A stretch of DNA of 47,239 nucleotides, from positions 1-47,239 of the forward strand of contig NZ_VKHR01000043.1 in assembly GCF_009663145.1 (NCBI RefSeq). Direction: 5' to 3'. The stretch comes from Shewanella sp. TC10 (lineage in GTDB: Bacteria > Pseudomonadota > Gammaproteobacteria > Enterobacterales > Shewanellaceae). Shown here piece after piece: positions 32,952 through 42,328 of this stretch. Below the pieces are notes generated by a model. That model was not told the origin of the DNA and ran no database searches. It saw only the letters and a program-made list of their open reading frames with translations. Position 1 is the stretch's first letter; the number at the start of each line of letters is the position of its first letter. A program made the position numbers and the translations under genes.

Positions 32952-33111
32952 TCTCAATTTTATCACTGATTTTTTTAACTTCTATTTGATATGCTCAGTT
33001 ACAATTTATTACTTTCTGATAGCATGAAAAGGTAGTTAAATTACCAACAATAATTATAAATAAGACATTAACACTTTCGACATTATTTTTGTCGAACATA
33101 GGGATATTAAT

Positions 33112-34944
33112 ATGCAAAAAACGCTAATCGCGATGGCCGTTTCATCTCTTATGCTTCTTCAAGCATGCAGTGAACCGCAAACGTCTGTACCAACAAGTCA
33201 AAAAACTCCTGCAGAAAAAACAGAGCAAACAGAGCAAAAGACAGCTGCAGATATTTACAATGAAATGGCTGATAACTATTTCAAAGATGTACTGGCTTTA
33301 GAGCCTATTTACGCAACCTATGTAGGCGTGAATGATTATAATGACCAGTTCGGCGGCTCTTTAACTGAAGAATATCTTAAACAACGTCACGAGCTTAATT
33401 CTCGTTATTTGAAGCAAGCTAAATCACTAGATGTTGAATCACTGCCTGAAAATTTAAAGCTTAGCTTCGATATGTTCATTTATGATAGACACATGGATTT
33501 AGTAGCTGAATCATACCCAGAACATTTTATGCCGATGAATCAGTTTTACAGTACTGTAATCAGCATGATCCAATTAGGCAGTGGTGAAAGTGCTCAACCT
33601 TTTAGCACTGTTGAAGACTACCAAAATTGGCTTGGTCGCTTGAAAGGGTTTATTCAGTGGACTTCTTTAGCGCAAGCTAGAATGGATGAAGGAATTAAAA
33701 GTAAAGTTGTATTACCAAAGGTATTGGTTGAAAGAATTATTCCGCAACTTGATGCTCAACTTGTCACTTCTGCAGATGAAAGTTTATTTTACGCGCCTAT
33801 CAATTCTTTCCCAGATGAATTTACTGCTGAAGAAAAAGCAGCTTTAACCAGTGAGTATGCTGCGTTGATTACTGCTGAGCTATTACCAGCTTTAACACAG
33901 CTTAGAAATTACTTTAATGATACCTATTTACCACATGCCAGAGCATCAGATGGCTGGTGGGGTTTACCTAACGGTAAAGAGTGGTATCAGTCTCTAGCAA
34001 ATAGTCACACTACAACCACTATGCCAGTTGACGAAATTCATCAGATAGGTCTTTCTGAAGTTAAACGTATTTTAACTGAAATGGACTCTGTGCGTGAACA
34101 AGTTAAATTTGAAGGCGACTTAACGGCCTTTTTCGCTTCTTTAGGAAGCGAACCTCAATATTTCTTTAGCGAAAGACAGGGGCTTATTGATGGTTATATG
34201 GCTTTAAAAAATGATATCAATAAAGAGTTACCAAAGTATTTTAATATCATGCCTAAAGCAGACTATGTTGTTAAGCCAGTTGAAAGCTTCAGAGAAAAAT
34301 CTGCGGCAGGGGCTTCTTATCAGTCTCCAGCAGTAGATGGATCTCGCCCTGGTGTGTTTTACATCAATACTTATAATCTTAAAGCACAGCCAAAGTGGGG
34401 CATGACAACACTATCTTTACATGAGGCTGCACCTGGTCATCATTTTCAGATTGCAATAAAGCAGGAGCTTACAGGTATTCCTGAATTTCAACGTTTCCAA
34501 GGCTATACAGCATTTGAGGAAGGCTGGGCACTCTATGCAGAATACTTGGGAATTGAAATGGGATTATTCAAAGATCCTTATCAGTATTTTGGTAAATTAT
34601 CAGACGAGATGCTTCGCGCTATGCGTTTGGTGGTAGATACTGGCTTGCATGCAAAAGGTTGGAGCCGCGAACAAGCAATACAATATATGAAAGATAACTC
34701 ACCTATGGCTGAATCTGACATTGTTGCTGAAGTTGAGCGTTACATGGCCATACCTGGGCAGGCTTTATCGTATAAAATTGGCCAACTGACCATTTTAAAA
34801 CTAAGAGCTGATGCCGAAGCCAAACTTGGTGAAAGGTTCGACTTAAAAGCATTCCATGACCAAATTCTCACCACTGGTTCGCTACCTATGGCAGTTATGG
34901 AGAAAAAAATAGCCCGTTGGATTGAATCTGAATTGGCAAAGTAG
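33112..34944 (+). CDS. DUF885 family lipoprotein, putative metallopeptidase
   Basis: A 610-residue exported protein. The N-terminus MLLQACSEP has a lipobox (LLQAC), followed by a Thr/Glu/Gln-rich linker to about residue 45. The DUF885 domain fills the rest. It contains HEAAPGHHF (about 440), an HExxxH-like metal-binding motif, and FEEGWALYAEYLG (about 465), supplying the usual acidic ligand. This is the pattern of the M3/M32-like DUF885 proteins thought to be zinc peptidases. It has its own upstream region and stands alone between the TonB2 operon and ppiC. Substrate unknown. Confidence 0.9.
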   Translation: MQKTLIAMAVSSLMLLQACSEPQTSVPTSQKTPAEKTEQTEQKTAADIYNEMADNYFKDVLALEPIYATYVGVNDYNDQFGGSLTEEYLKQRHELNSRYLKQAKSLDVESLPENLKLSFDMFIYDRHMDLVAESYPEHFMPMNQFYSTVISMIQLGSGESAQPFSTVEDYQNWLGRLKGFIQWTSLAQARMDEGIKSKVVLPKVLVERIIPQLDAQLVTSADESLFYAPINSFPDEFTAEEKAALTSEYAALITAELLPALTQLRNYFNDTYLPHARASDGWWGLPNGKEWYQSLANSHTTTTMPVDEIHQIGLSEVKRILTEMDSVREQVKFEGDLTAFFASLGSEPQYFFSERQGLIDGYMALKNDINKELPKYFNIMPKADYVVKPVESFREKSAAGASYQSPAVDGSRPGVFYINTYNLKAQPKWGMTTLSLHEAAPGHHFQIAIKQELTGIPEFQRFQGYTAFEEGWALYAEYLGIEMGLFKDPYQYFGKLSDEMLRAMRLVVDTGLHAKGWSREQAIQYMKDNSPMAESDIVAEVERYMAIPGQALSYKIGQLTILKLRADAEAKLGERFDLKAFHDQILTTGSLPMAVMEKKIARWIESELAK

Positions 34945-35042
34945 TTAATAGCTGTTAGCTTACCTTTTGTGAACCACATATAGGGAGCTTACGCTTCCTA
35001 TAATTTTTGAAGTTTTTAAATCTACAGAAGTAGGAGTACATC

Positions 35043-35321
35043 ATGGTACAGGCAACTGCAAGACACCTTTTAGTTAGCTCAGAAGAGCAATGTGAGCAAT
35101 TAAAGCAGCAAATTATTGCGGGTGCAGATTTCGCTGAAATCGCTAAAGCGAACTCATCTTGTCCTTCTGGTGCACAGGGTGGTGAACTTGGTTCTTTTGG
35201 CCCAGGTATGATGGTTCGCGAATTTGATGAAGTCGTATTTAGCGCCCCGTTAAATGAAGTGCAAGGTCCAGTTAAAACTCAATTTGGTTATCACCTTCTT
35301 GAGGTGACAAGCCGCGGTTAA
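35043..35321 (+). CDS. ppiC: PpiC parvulin-type peptidyl-prolyl isomerase
   Basis: Small cytosolic prolyl isomerase. The 92 residues match E. coli PpiC (93) throughout: ARHLLVSSEEQCEQLKQQI, SSCPSGAQGGELGSFGPG, MVREFDEVVFS and TQFGYHLLEV, covering the whole parvulin fold. There is no signal peptide. AGGAG, 7 nt before the ATG, sets the start. A terminator follows directly, so it is probably monocistronic. Confidence 0.95.
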   Translation: MVQATARHLLVSSEEQCEQLKQQIIAGADFAEIAKANSSCPSGAQGGELGSFGPGMMVREFDEVVFSAPLNEVQGPVKTQFGYHLLEVTSRG

Positions 35322-35338
35322 TTTAAATTTAATCGTTG

Positions 35339-35362
35339 AAGGCAGCTTAGGCTGCCTTTTTT
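35339..35362 (+). terminator. Rho-independent terminator after ppiC
   Basis: Stem ggcagc/gctgcc (35341-35346 with 35351-35356), loop ttag, then six T. Confidence 0.88.
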
Positions 35363-35414
35363 CGTTTTAGGGACGTAGAAAATTTAAGTTGTCTGATTTA
35401 CAAGGGATTCGATA

Positions 35415-35951
35415 ATGATTGAGTTATATACAGACAGGCTGATTATCAGAAACATACAAGAAGCAGATTGGCCAAATGTGCTTGCCTTAAATACCAATCA
35501 ATCAGTATTAAAGTACATAAGAGAAGTCACTTCCGTTGCTGATATTAAAGAGACTTTTAATCAAAGGCTCGCACCTTGGGATTACGCGTCGGGCAAATGG
35601 CTAACATTGATTATCGAGACTGTGGATACTAATGAGTTTGTTGGCTTAACGGGTTTTTGCCGTGAAAGTGAAGCGATGAATCGAGCTGAAGTTGGTTATC
35701 TTATTGCGCCATGTCATCAAGGTTTAGGTTATGGAACTGAGAGTCTTAAGGCTGTAATTGATTGGGGAATTATTCAGTTTAATATCCAAAAATACATAGG
35801 TTATTGCGCAGTTAAAAATCTTAGCTCAGCTAAAGTTATGCTTAAATGTGGTTTTGTACAAGAGGGCTTGTTAAGAGAAAACCATAGCATTGGCAATCTT
35901 AAAATCGATGAATATATTTTCGGGTTATTACCATCAGATATTCGTACTTAA
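35415..35951 (+). CDS. GNAT family N-acetyltransferase (RimJ/RimL type)
   Basis: A 178-residue acetyltransferase of the RimJ/RimL-like GNAT group, which acetylates protein N-termini or small amines. It starts with the typical TDRLIIRNIQEADWPNVLAL. The acetyl-CoA site is seen as CHQGLGYGTESLKAVIDWG (about 95-113, Q/RxxGxG/A motif), then KNLSSAKVMLKCGFVQEGLL near the C-terminus. Substrate cannot be assigned. It stands alone between ppiC and feoA. Confidence 0.88.
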   Translation: MIELYTDRLIIRNIQEADWPNVLALNTNQSVLKYIREVTSVADIKETFNQRLAPWDYASGKWLTLIIETVDTNEFVGLTGFCRESEAMNRAEVGYLIAPCHQGLGYGTESLKAVIDWGIIQFNIQKYIGYCAVKNLSSAKVMLKCGFVQEGLLRENHSIGNLKIDEYIFGLLPSDIRT

Positions 35952-36050
35952 TAAACAATTCTTGAATGCTACTTTAATAACCAATTAATAGTTTAAAGTG
36001 TAAAATCACTACTTTCTCACGGTTTTTTATCACATAATTATCAATACAAT

Positions 36051-36065
36051 TGAAAACTATTCTCG
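36051..36065. promoter_or_regulatory. Candidate Fur box upstream of feoAB
   Basis: TGAAAACTATTCTCG matches 11 of 14 scored positions of the 7-1-7 Fur consensus TGATAAT-N-ATTATCA. It lies about 100 nt before the feoA start. Fur control of feo is well established in enteric bacteria and Shewanella; this particular site is inferred. Confidence 0.5.
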
Positions 36066-36163
36066 TTTCCACCTGCAAAACATGATCTAGGTAAAGGTAT
36101 TGCAAGAGTGGCTAATATAAAATTAATCAATAATAAATATTTTGAACGCAAGGTGGATATCCA

Positions 36164-36403
36164 ATGAAGCTCAGTGAACTTAATCCCGGAGACACGGCGA
36201 AGATTGCTGAAATCGGCCAACTTTCTTTACCTCAAACTGTAAAGCGTAAGTTGTTATCTATGGGGATTACTCCTCATACAGCGTTTAGAATGTTACGCCG
36301 TGCCCCTATGGGTTCTGGAGTTGAATTAGAATTACGTGGCAGTCGTTTGTGTATGCGTCGCGATTTAGCAGATATCATTGAGGTAGTAGTAACAAATGAC
36401 TAA
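36164..36403 (+). CDS. feoA: FeoA, small cytosolic SH3-like partner of FeoB
   Basis: Accessory protein needed for Fe(II) uptake by FeoB. The 79 residues form the single FeoA SH3-like domain: MKLSELNPGDTAKIAEIG, KRKLLSMGITPHTAFRMLRR and CMRRDLADIIEV. AAGGTGG, 7-9 nt upstream, gives the start. It overlaps feoB by 8 bases (ATGACTAA). No feoC-like gene follows feoB. In a dissimilatory metal reducer, this gene pair imports ferrous iron abundant in anoxic conditions. Confidence 0.96.
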   Translation: MKLSELNPGDTAKIAEIGQLSLPQTVKRKLLSMGITPHTAFRMLRRAPMGSGVELELRGSRLCMRRDLADIIEVVVTND

Positions 36404-38690
36404 AGAATTCCACTGCGTCACAGTTGGTAATCCAAATGCAGGTAAATCTACATTATTTAATGCACTAACAGGTTCAAACCAGCAAGTTGGTAACTGGTCT
36501 GGTGTAACGGTAGAGAAGAAAACTGGCTATTTCACATTAGACAATACCAATGTGCACCTGACTGATTTGCCAGGTATTTACGATTTGTTACCTGCAGGTA
36601 ATACTTGTGACTGTTCTCTTGATGAGCAAATTGCCCAACAGTACCTCGCTGAACAACGTGTTGATGGCATTATCAATTTAGTTGATGCGACTAATATAGA
36701 AAGACATCTTTATTTAACAGTACAACTTAGAGAGCTTGGCATCCCTATGGTTGTTGTACTTAATAAAATAGATGCAGCAAAAAAACTTGGCATTAATACT
36801 GATTTAGACTCCATGAGCAAAGAGCTGGGTTGCCCAGTTATTGCTGTTTGTTCTAGAGAAGAGTCAGACGTTAAGCAGGTTCAAGATCAGGTTTTAAGAT
36901 TATTAAATGGTGAAATCACTGAATCACCATTAATGCTTGATTACGATGAAAGTATCGAGTCAGGTGTAAAAAAATTACAGCATCACTCACAAGGTTTAAG
37001 CCGTGGTCGTGCGCTAGCCATGTTAGGCAATGGTAATGGTTGCGGTCATTGCGATAGCACCAGCTTAAAGGATGTTGTCAATGACTGTACTCAAATTGCA
37101 GAACAATCAGGAACTGATATTGAAGTATTAGTTGCGACGACTCGTTTCGATTTTGTTCAGAAAGTATTTGATAGTTCAGTTAATGTCGCAGGTCATGAAA
37201 GTGCCAGTGACAAGCTTGATAAAGTATTACTTCATCCTGTACTCGGCATACCTGTATTCCTATTTGTTATGTACTTGATGTTTATGTTCAGTATCAATGT
37301 TGGTAGTTCATTCATCGACTTCTTTGATATTGCAGCTGGCGCTGTATTTGTTGATCAATTTGGTGCATTACTTGAGTCAATTGGCTCACCTGTTTGGTTA
37401 GTGACCATTCTTGCTGGCGGAATCGGCCAAGGCATTCAAACTGTCGCGACCTTCATTCCCGTTATTGCTGCGCTATTTTTGGCTCTGTCAGTGCTTGAAG
37501 CATCTGGATATATGTCTCGAGCGGCTTTCGTTGTCGATGGCTTGATGCGCCGTATAGGTTTACCAGGCAAAGCATTTGTTCCAATGATTGTTGGTTTTGG
37601 TTGCTCAGTACCTGCAATTATGGCAACAAGAACACTAGGCAGTGAACGAGAAAGAATCGTTACAGGCATGATGGCTCCTTTCATGTCGTGTGGTGCACGT
37701 TTACCTGTGTACGCATTGTTTGCCGCAGCTTTCTTCCCTGACTCTGGTCAGAACTTAGTATTTCTGCTCTATATTATCGGTATTTTCGCTGCGATAGGCA
37801 CAGGCTTATTACTTCGTAGTACAGTATTACCTGGCAGCAGCAGCGCAGTTGTCATGGAGTTACCAAGCTATGAAATGCCTAAGCTTAAGGCTGTATTCTC
37901 TCGTACTACTAAACGTACTAAGAGTTTCATTTTAGGAGCAGGTAAAACGATTGTCATTGTGGTTACTTTACTTAACTTCATTAATGCGATTGGTACTGAT
38001 GGCAGTTTTGGTCATGAAGACAGTAAAGAATCGGTATTGAGTGTATTGAGCCAAAAAGTGACACCGCTATTCTCGCCAATGGGTGTTGAGCAAGAAAACT
38101 GGCCTGCAACTGTAGGTATTATTACGGGTATTTTTGCTAAAGAAGCCGTTGTAGGGACGTTAAACAGTCTTTATTCTGACCCAAGTGATGGTGACGAAGA
38201 ATTAGCGAGTTTATCTGAAAGCTTCTCTGAGGCCTTAGGCACCATTCCTGAGAACTTATTTGGTATCGCACCGGAAGATCCTTTATCACTTGATGTTGGT
38301 AATGTTGAAAGCATTGAAGAGGCGGCAGAAGAGCAGGGCGTAGACAGTTCGACCTTTAGCGCGCTTCAAGCTGGCTTCACCACTAAAGTTGCTGCTTTCT
38401 CTTATTTACTGTTTATTCTGTTGTACACACCATGTGTTGCTGCGATGGGCGCATTAGTCAATGAGTTTGGTAATAAGTGGGCACGATTTGCCGCATTATG
38501 GACTTTTGCATTGGCTTACGGTAGCGCAACAGTGGTTTATCAAGGTGCAAATATTGCTAAGCATCCTGTGCAATCTATCAGTTGGATTTCGTTCTTTACC
38601 ATTGCACTAGTGGGCTATTACCTCTGGTTAAAGAAACAAGGTAAAAAGAGCCAACAAATTATTCCAGGTGTAAGAGTTATCACTGAATAA
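36396..38690 (+). CDS. feoB: FeoB ferrous iron transporter
   Basis: Inner-membrane Fe(II) transporter with a G-protein-like domain. The 764 residues (E. coli 773) show G1 GNPNAGKST (about 9-17), G3 DLPGIYDL (about 56), G4 NKID (about 124) and a helical regulatory domain to about 270. A membrane part follows with two Gate regions (AAFVVDGLMRRIGLPGKAF, FGCSVPAIMATRT) and TPCVAAMG near the end. A small CGHC pair at about residue 213 and a CDC at about 70 are extra cysteines in the soluble part. It is translationally coupled to feoA by an 8-bp overlap and ended by a strong terminator. Confidence 0.97.
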   Translation: MTKEFHCVTVGNPNAGKSTLFNALTGSNQQVGNWSGVTVEKKTGYFTLDNTNVHLTDLPGIYDLLPAGNTCDCSLDEQIAQQYLAEQRVDGIINLVDATNIERHLYLTVQLRELGIPMVVVLNKIDAAKKLGINTDLDSMSKELGCPVIAVCSREESDVKQVQDQVLRLLNGEITESPLMLDYDESIESGVKKLQHHSQGLSRGRALAMLGNGNGCGHCDSTSLKDVVNDCTQIAEQSGTDIEVLVATTRFDFVQKVFDSSVNVAGHESASDKLDKVLLHPVLGIPVFLFVMYLMFMFSINVGSSFIDFFDIAAGAVFVDQFGALLESIGSPVWLVTILAGGIGQGIQTVATFIPVIAALFLALSVLEASGYMSRAAFVVDGLMRRIGLPGKAFVPMIVGFGCSVPAIMATRTLGSERERIVTGMMAPFMSCGARLPVYALFAAAFFPDSGQNLVFLLYIIGIFAAIGTGLLLRSTVLPGSSSAVVMELPSYEMPKLKAVFSRTTKRTKSFILGAGKTIVIVVTLLNFINAIGTDGSFGHEDSKESVLSVLSQKVTPLFSPMGVEQENWPATVGIITGIFAKEAVVGTLNSLYSDPSDGDEELASLSESFSEALGTIPENLFGIAPEDPLSLDVGNVESIEEAAEEQGVDSSTFSALQAGFTTKVAAFSYLLFILLYTPCVAAMGALVNEFGNKWARFAALWTFALAYGSATVVYQGANIAKHPVQSISWISFFTIALVGYYLWLKKQGKKSQQIIPGVRVITE

Positions 38691-38710
38691 CCTATTTTAA
38701 TGTTCAAAAT

Positions 38711-38743
38711 AAAACCAGCATTTTAATAAATGCTGGTTTTTTG
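38711..38743 (+). terminator. Rho-independent terminator after feoB
   Basis: Stem aaaaccagcattt with aaatgctggtttt (38711-38723 and 38728-38740), loop taat, then more T. Near-symmetric, so it may work on both strands. Confidence 0.9.
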
Positions 38744-38846
38744 TTTTTAGGCTACTATTTTTATCAAACAGGCATTGTAACTCGTGTAAAACTGTAGGAT
38801 CATCGAAGGTCTGACAATTTTACCATCGTGCACTAAGAGGAACTCC

Positions 38847-40517
38847 ATGAGTCAAGTGGACAACGAAGTACGTCCAAGTAACTTCATACGTAATATCATT
38901 GATGAAGACTTAAAAAGTGGCAAGCACAACAACGTGCAAACCCGTTTCCCGCCAGAGCCAAATGGTTTTTTACACATTGGCCATGCTAAGTCTATTTGTT
39001 TAAATTTTGGTATCGCGAAAGATTATCAAGGTCAATGTAATTTACGCTTTGATGATACGAACCCTGAAAAAGAAGACATAGATTATGTTCATTCTATTCA
39101 GGATGATGTTCGTTGGTTAGGTTTCGATTGGTCTGGTGAAATTCGTTACTCTTCTAATTATTTTGATCAGCTGCATCAATATGCTGTTGAATTGATCACT
39201 AAAGGATTGGCTTACGTTTGTTTCTTAAACGCAGAAGAAACGCGTGAATACCGTGGTAGCTTAAAAGAGCCAGGTAAAAACAGCCCTTACCGTGACACCT
39301 CAGTTGAAGAGAATCTAGCGCTTTTTGAAAAAATGCGTAACGGTGAGTTCAAAGAAGGTGAATGTGCGCTTCGTGCAAAAATAGACATGGCTTCACCGTT
39401 TATGTGTATGCGCGATCCAGTTATTTATCGAATTCGTTTTGCCCACCATCATCAAACAGGTGATAAATGGTGCATTTACCCAATGTACGATTTCACACAT
39501 TGTATTTCTGATGCGCTTGAAAATATTACTCACTCTTTATGTACATTAGAGTTCCAAGACAATCGTCGCTTATACGATTGGGTACTTGATCATTTAGATG
39601 ATTTCAATTTACCGAATCGTACAAGACAATATGAATTTTCAAGACTAAACCTTGAATATACCTTGATGTCAAAGCGCAAACTGAATGCTCTTGTTACTCG
39701 TAACTTGGTTAATGGTTGGGATGACCCTCGTATGCCTACGATTGCCGGTTTACGTCGTCGTGGTTATACACCTGCATCGATCCGTGAGTTTTGTCAGCGT
39801 ATTGGAGTGACTAAGCAAGAAAACTTAATCGAAGGTGGCGTACTTGATGCGTGTATCCGTGAAGAATTAAACGAATTTGCACCTCGAGCTATGGCAGTTT
39901 TGAAGCCGATTAAAGTCGTTATAGAAAACTATCCTTCAGATACGCCTGAAATAATTAATGCGCCAATGCATCCGAATAAACCTGAAATGGGGACTCGTGA
40001 GTTAGCATTCGGTAAAGAGTTATTTATTGATGCTGAAGATTTTCGTGAGTCAGCTAATAAACACTTCAAACGTCTAGTATTAGGCAAAGAAGTTCGCTTA
40101 CGTAATGCTTATGTCATTAAAGCTGAGCGCATTGACCAAGACGACGAAGGCAATGTAACTACCGTTTATTGTACTTATGACAACGAAACTTTAGGTAAGA
40201 ATCCAAGTGATGGTCGTAAGGTTAAAGGTGTGATTCATTGGGTTGAGGCTTCAACAGCAAAACCTGCAGAGTTCCGTCTTTACAATCGTTTATTCACTGA
40301 GGCTTCACCAGCATCATTTGAAACAGTAGATGAAGTGCTAAATGACGAATCATTAGTGGTTCTAAACGGTGTAGTTGAAGCTGGATTAGTTAACGCTGAG
40401 GTTGAAAAAGCCTATCAGTTTGAACGTGAAGGTTACTTCTGCGCTGATAATAAAGACTCAACTAAAGAGCAATTAGTGTTTAACTTAACTGTGCCATTAC
40501 GTGATTCATTCGCATAA
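38847..40517 (+). CDS. glnS: Glutaminyl-tRNA synthetase
   Basis: Class I synthetase that charges tRNA-Gln. The 556 residues (E. coli 554) show the HIGH motif in PPEPNGFLHIGHAKSI (about 32-48), FDDTNPEKE (about 70), and the KMSKS variant LMSKRKL (about 271). Two C-terminal beta-barrel anticodon domains end with LTVPLRDSF. AGAGGAA, 6 nt upstream, sets the start. A hairpin terminator lies 25 nt after the stop. Single-gene unit downstream of feoAB, as I recall from MR-1. Confidence 0.98.
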   Translation: MSQVDNEVRPSNFIRNIIDEDLKSGKHNNVQTRFPPEPNGFLHIGHAKSICLNFGIAKDYQGQCNLRFDDTNPEKEDIDYVHSIQDDVRWLGFDWSGEIRYSSNYFDQLHQYAVELITKGLAYVCFLNAEETREYRGSLKEPGKNSPYRDTSVEENLALFEKMRNGEFKEGECALRAKIDMASPFMCMRDPVIYRIRFAHHHQTGDKWCIYPMYDFTHCISDALENITHSLCTLEFQDNRRLYDWVLDHLDDFNLPNRTRQYEFSRLNLEYTLMSKRKLNALVTRNLVNGWDDPRMPTIAGLRRRGYTPASIREFCQRIGVTKQENLIEGGVLDACIREELNEFAPRAMAVLKPIKVVIENYPSDTPEIINAPMHPNKPEMGTRELAFGKELFIDAEDFRESANKHFKRLVLGKEVRLRNAYVIKAERIDQDDEGNVTTVYCTYDNETLGKNPSDGRKVKGVIHWVEASTAKPAEFRLYNRLFTEASPASFETVDEVLNDESLVVLNGVVEAGLVNAEVEKAYQFEREGYFCADNKDSTKEQLVFNLTVPLRDSFA

Positions 40518-40541
40518 ATAACAGTTAACGAAATCATTATT

Positions 40542-40577
40542 AAAAAGCCAGAGTCATTAAATTACTCTGGCTTTTTT
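40542..40577. terminator. Bidirectional terminator between glnS and the Bax-like gene
   Basis: Stem aaaaagccagagt with actctggcttttt around a short loop, with T runs on both strands. It serves two convergent genes. Confidence 0.88.
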
Positions 40578-40589
40578 ATTGGATTGGTT

Positions 40590-41576
40590 TTATTGATTTG
40601 ACGATATTAAATGAAGTGGTGCATCGTCACTTAAATAAGCAACATCGACTTGGTCTAATTTATTAAAACGGATCATTCCTTTAATACCATCTATGTACGC
40701 TTGTCCTCGCTCAGAATACTTATCTAACGTATTTGCTAGCTCTAATCCTGTTATTGGCTGTTCATTTGCTCTTAGATCTCGCCTAAGCTCTCTTAACTTT
40801 ATATAGGCAGCATTGGTGTTAATGTTAAGCATATAGCCCTCAACAGATGCTTGTGGGCTGTCAAATCTTGCTAAGCCATAATTACCTAGCTCTTTGCGTT
40901 GCTGTTTAGGGATCATGCCATTGCCACTGAAATCCCATTGACCAAAGAATGCATTTCCTTCAAGGGTAAACCTCGATGTTGCCCAGCCACTTTCTTCTGC
41001 TGCTTGTGCCAGAACAAGTGAAGGTGGCATGATATCGACTCGCTTTAATAATTGCAGACGTTGTTCATCAGTGATTGCGTCTATAGGCTCACTTATCACT
41101 CGGTACTTTTGTGCAATTGCGATTAGTTCTTTATCATTTAATTGAGCTTGTTTTACAACTTCTCTTTCTATAATTATATTTTCATTACTGATTAAAATTA
41201 ACGGTGCCATCAATCTAAAGAAAACCATCTTTTTGAGCTGTACTGGTATTTCATTCGATGTTTGTTGCCACTTTTCACTCACTCGCTCAAAGGTCAGTCT
41301 AGGTACTTCTCGCACACCCGCTTGCCAACTTTCTGTGTTGTAGTTGAGAGAGTTAAATAGCTCGATAAGCCCATCTAAGGAATCAATGCTAATATCTTTT
41401 GGCTCTAAAACTGCGGATGACGGTTTTTCCACTTTTGAAACTGCAATTTGTTCATCAATTGAAGCTTGTTGTGCTAAATCAGTTTGGTTAGAAGACTTAA
41501 CCCAATGATTTATTGCAAATAAGCCAACTAGCAATAGGATCACAAAGAGAAGTTTTTGATAAGTGTTTTTGGTCAT
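40590..41576 (-). CDS. Bax-like membrane-anchored glucosaminidase-domain protein
   Basis: A 328-residue peptidoglycan hydrolase homologue. An N-terminal anchor at about 8-24 (LLFVILLLVGLFAINHW) is followed by a periplasmic linker. A glucosaminidase (GH73-like) domain lies at about 180-315, with PPSLVLAQAAEESGWATSRF supplying the likely catalytic Glu, then NAFFGQWDF and RFDSPQASVEGYMLNIN. The whole resembles E. coli Bax. It converges on glnS and stands alone. The true activity of Bax proteins is not well shown, so hydrolysis of the glycan strand is a family-based inference. Confidence 0.88.
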   Translation of the reverse strand: MTKNTYQKLLFVILLLVGLFAINHWVKSSNQTDLAQQASIDEQIAVSKVEKPSSAVLEPKDISIDSLDGLIELFNSLNYNTESWQAGVREVPRLTFERVSEKWQQTSNEIPVQLKKMVFFRLMAPLILISNENIIIEREVVKQAQLNDKELIAIAQKYRVISEPIDAITDEQRLQLLKRVDIMPPSLVLAQAAEESGWATSRFTLEGNAFFGQWDFSGNGMIPKQQRKELGNYGLARFDSPQASVEGYMLNINTNAAYIKLRELRRDLRANEQPITGLELANTLDKYSERGQAYIDGIKGMIRFNKLDQVDVAYLSDDAPLHLISSNQ

Positions 41577-41687
41577 ATTTCATCCTAAAGGCAGTTGCAG
41601 ATTTTTGTATAAAGTTAAGCGTATTGTAAGTGCGACAAAATTAGCGGTTTTATTTAATGAATTTGCTGAAAACGGGATGAAAACACA

Positions 41688-41714
41688 TTAAAAAAGGCGC
41701 GTAAGCGCCTTTAA
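41688..41714 (-). terminator. Rho-independent terminator after the Yip1 family gene
   Basis: Stem aaaggcgc/gcgccttt (41693-41700 with 41705-41712), loop gtaa, with six T on the minus strand. Confidence 0.88.
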
Positions 41715-41731
41715 TTATAGCCTATAAAAGC

Positions 41732-42328
41732 CTATTGCATCATTGGGCCAAAACCTAAGCTCCATAAAATCACGCTGCTTCCCATTAATCCGACTAATAA
41801 AACTAATCCAGCAGTGACGACTGAACTGGCATAGATGAAGCCTTTTTCTTCAGGAATATTCATAATAATAGGCACGCCTGCATACAGTAAATAAACCGAA
41901 TAGGCTAAGCCTGCTAAACCCACGAGCATGATAAACCAAAGTACTGGATACAATACAGCAATACCCACCATAAATAATGGCGTTGCAGTATAGGCTGCAA
42001 GTTCTAAAGCTTGGGTAAATGTTGGAGATGCATCAAATGTTTTAGCCATCCAAAAAGATAAATATGCTAGAGCCATGACACCTGCGATAAGACCGAAATA
42101 CATCCCTACTGACATAAACATTGCGCTTTGTGGGGTGAGAAATAGTGGTTCACCATTAGCTGGATGCCAACCGATATAAGCTGTTGCGATAAAACTACAT
42201 ACTGCTGGAATTAATGCGATAAGTAAGATGTGACTGAGGCTGCTCTTTACTGCCTCGTGATTGCGTTCAATTGTTTTCCACTCTTGTTTCGGATGAGTGT
42301 ATAGCCCCATTAAGTGATTTAGTATCAT
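41732..42328 (-). CDS. Yip1 family inner-membrane protein
   Basis: A 198-residue protein with a short cytosolic start (MILNHLMGLYTHPKQEWKTI, the common opening of bacterial Yip1-domain proteins). Five hydrophobic segments follow, at about 31-52, 68-92, 105-130, 130-152 and 165-190. No enzyme motif is seen. Function in bacteria is not established. It has its own terminator and a 325-nt upstream region shared with divergent miaE. Confidence 0.85.
   Translation of the reverse strand: MILNHLMGLYTHPKQEWKTIERNHEAVKSSLSHILLIALIPAVCSFIATAYIGWHPANGEPLFLTPQSAMFMSVGMYFGLIAGVMALAYLSFWMAKTFDASPTFTQALELAAYTATPLFMVGIAVLYPVLWFIMLVGLAGLAYSVYLLYAGVPIIMNIPEEKGFIYASSVVTAGLVLLVGLMGSSVILWSLGFGPMMQ

Noticed and set aside
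36001..36163. FNR site upstream of feoA
   Set aside because: Only isolated ATCAA half sites; no TTGAT-N4-ATCAA pair.
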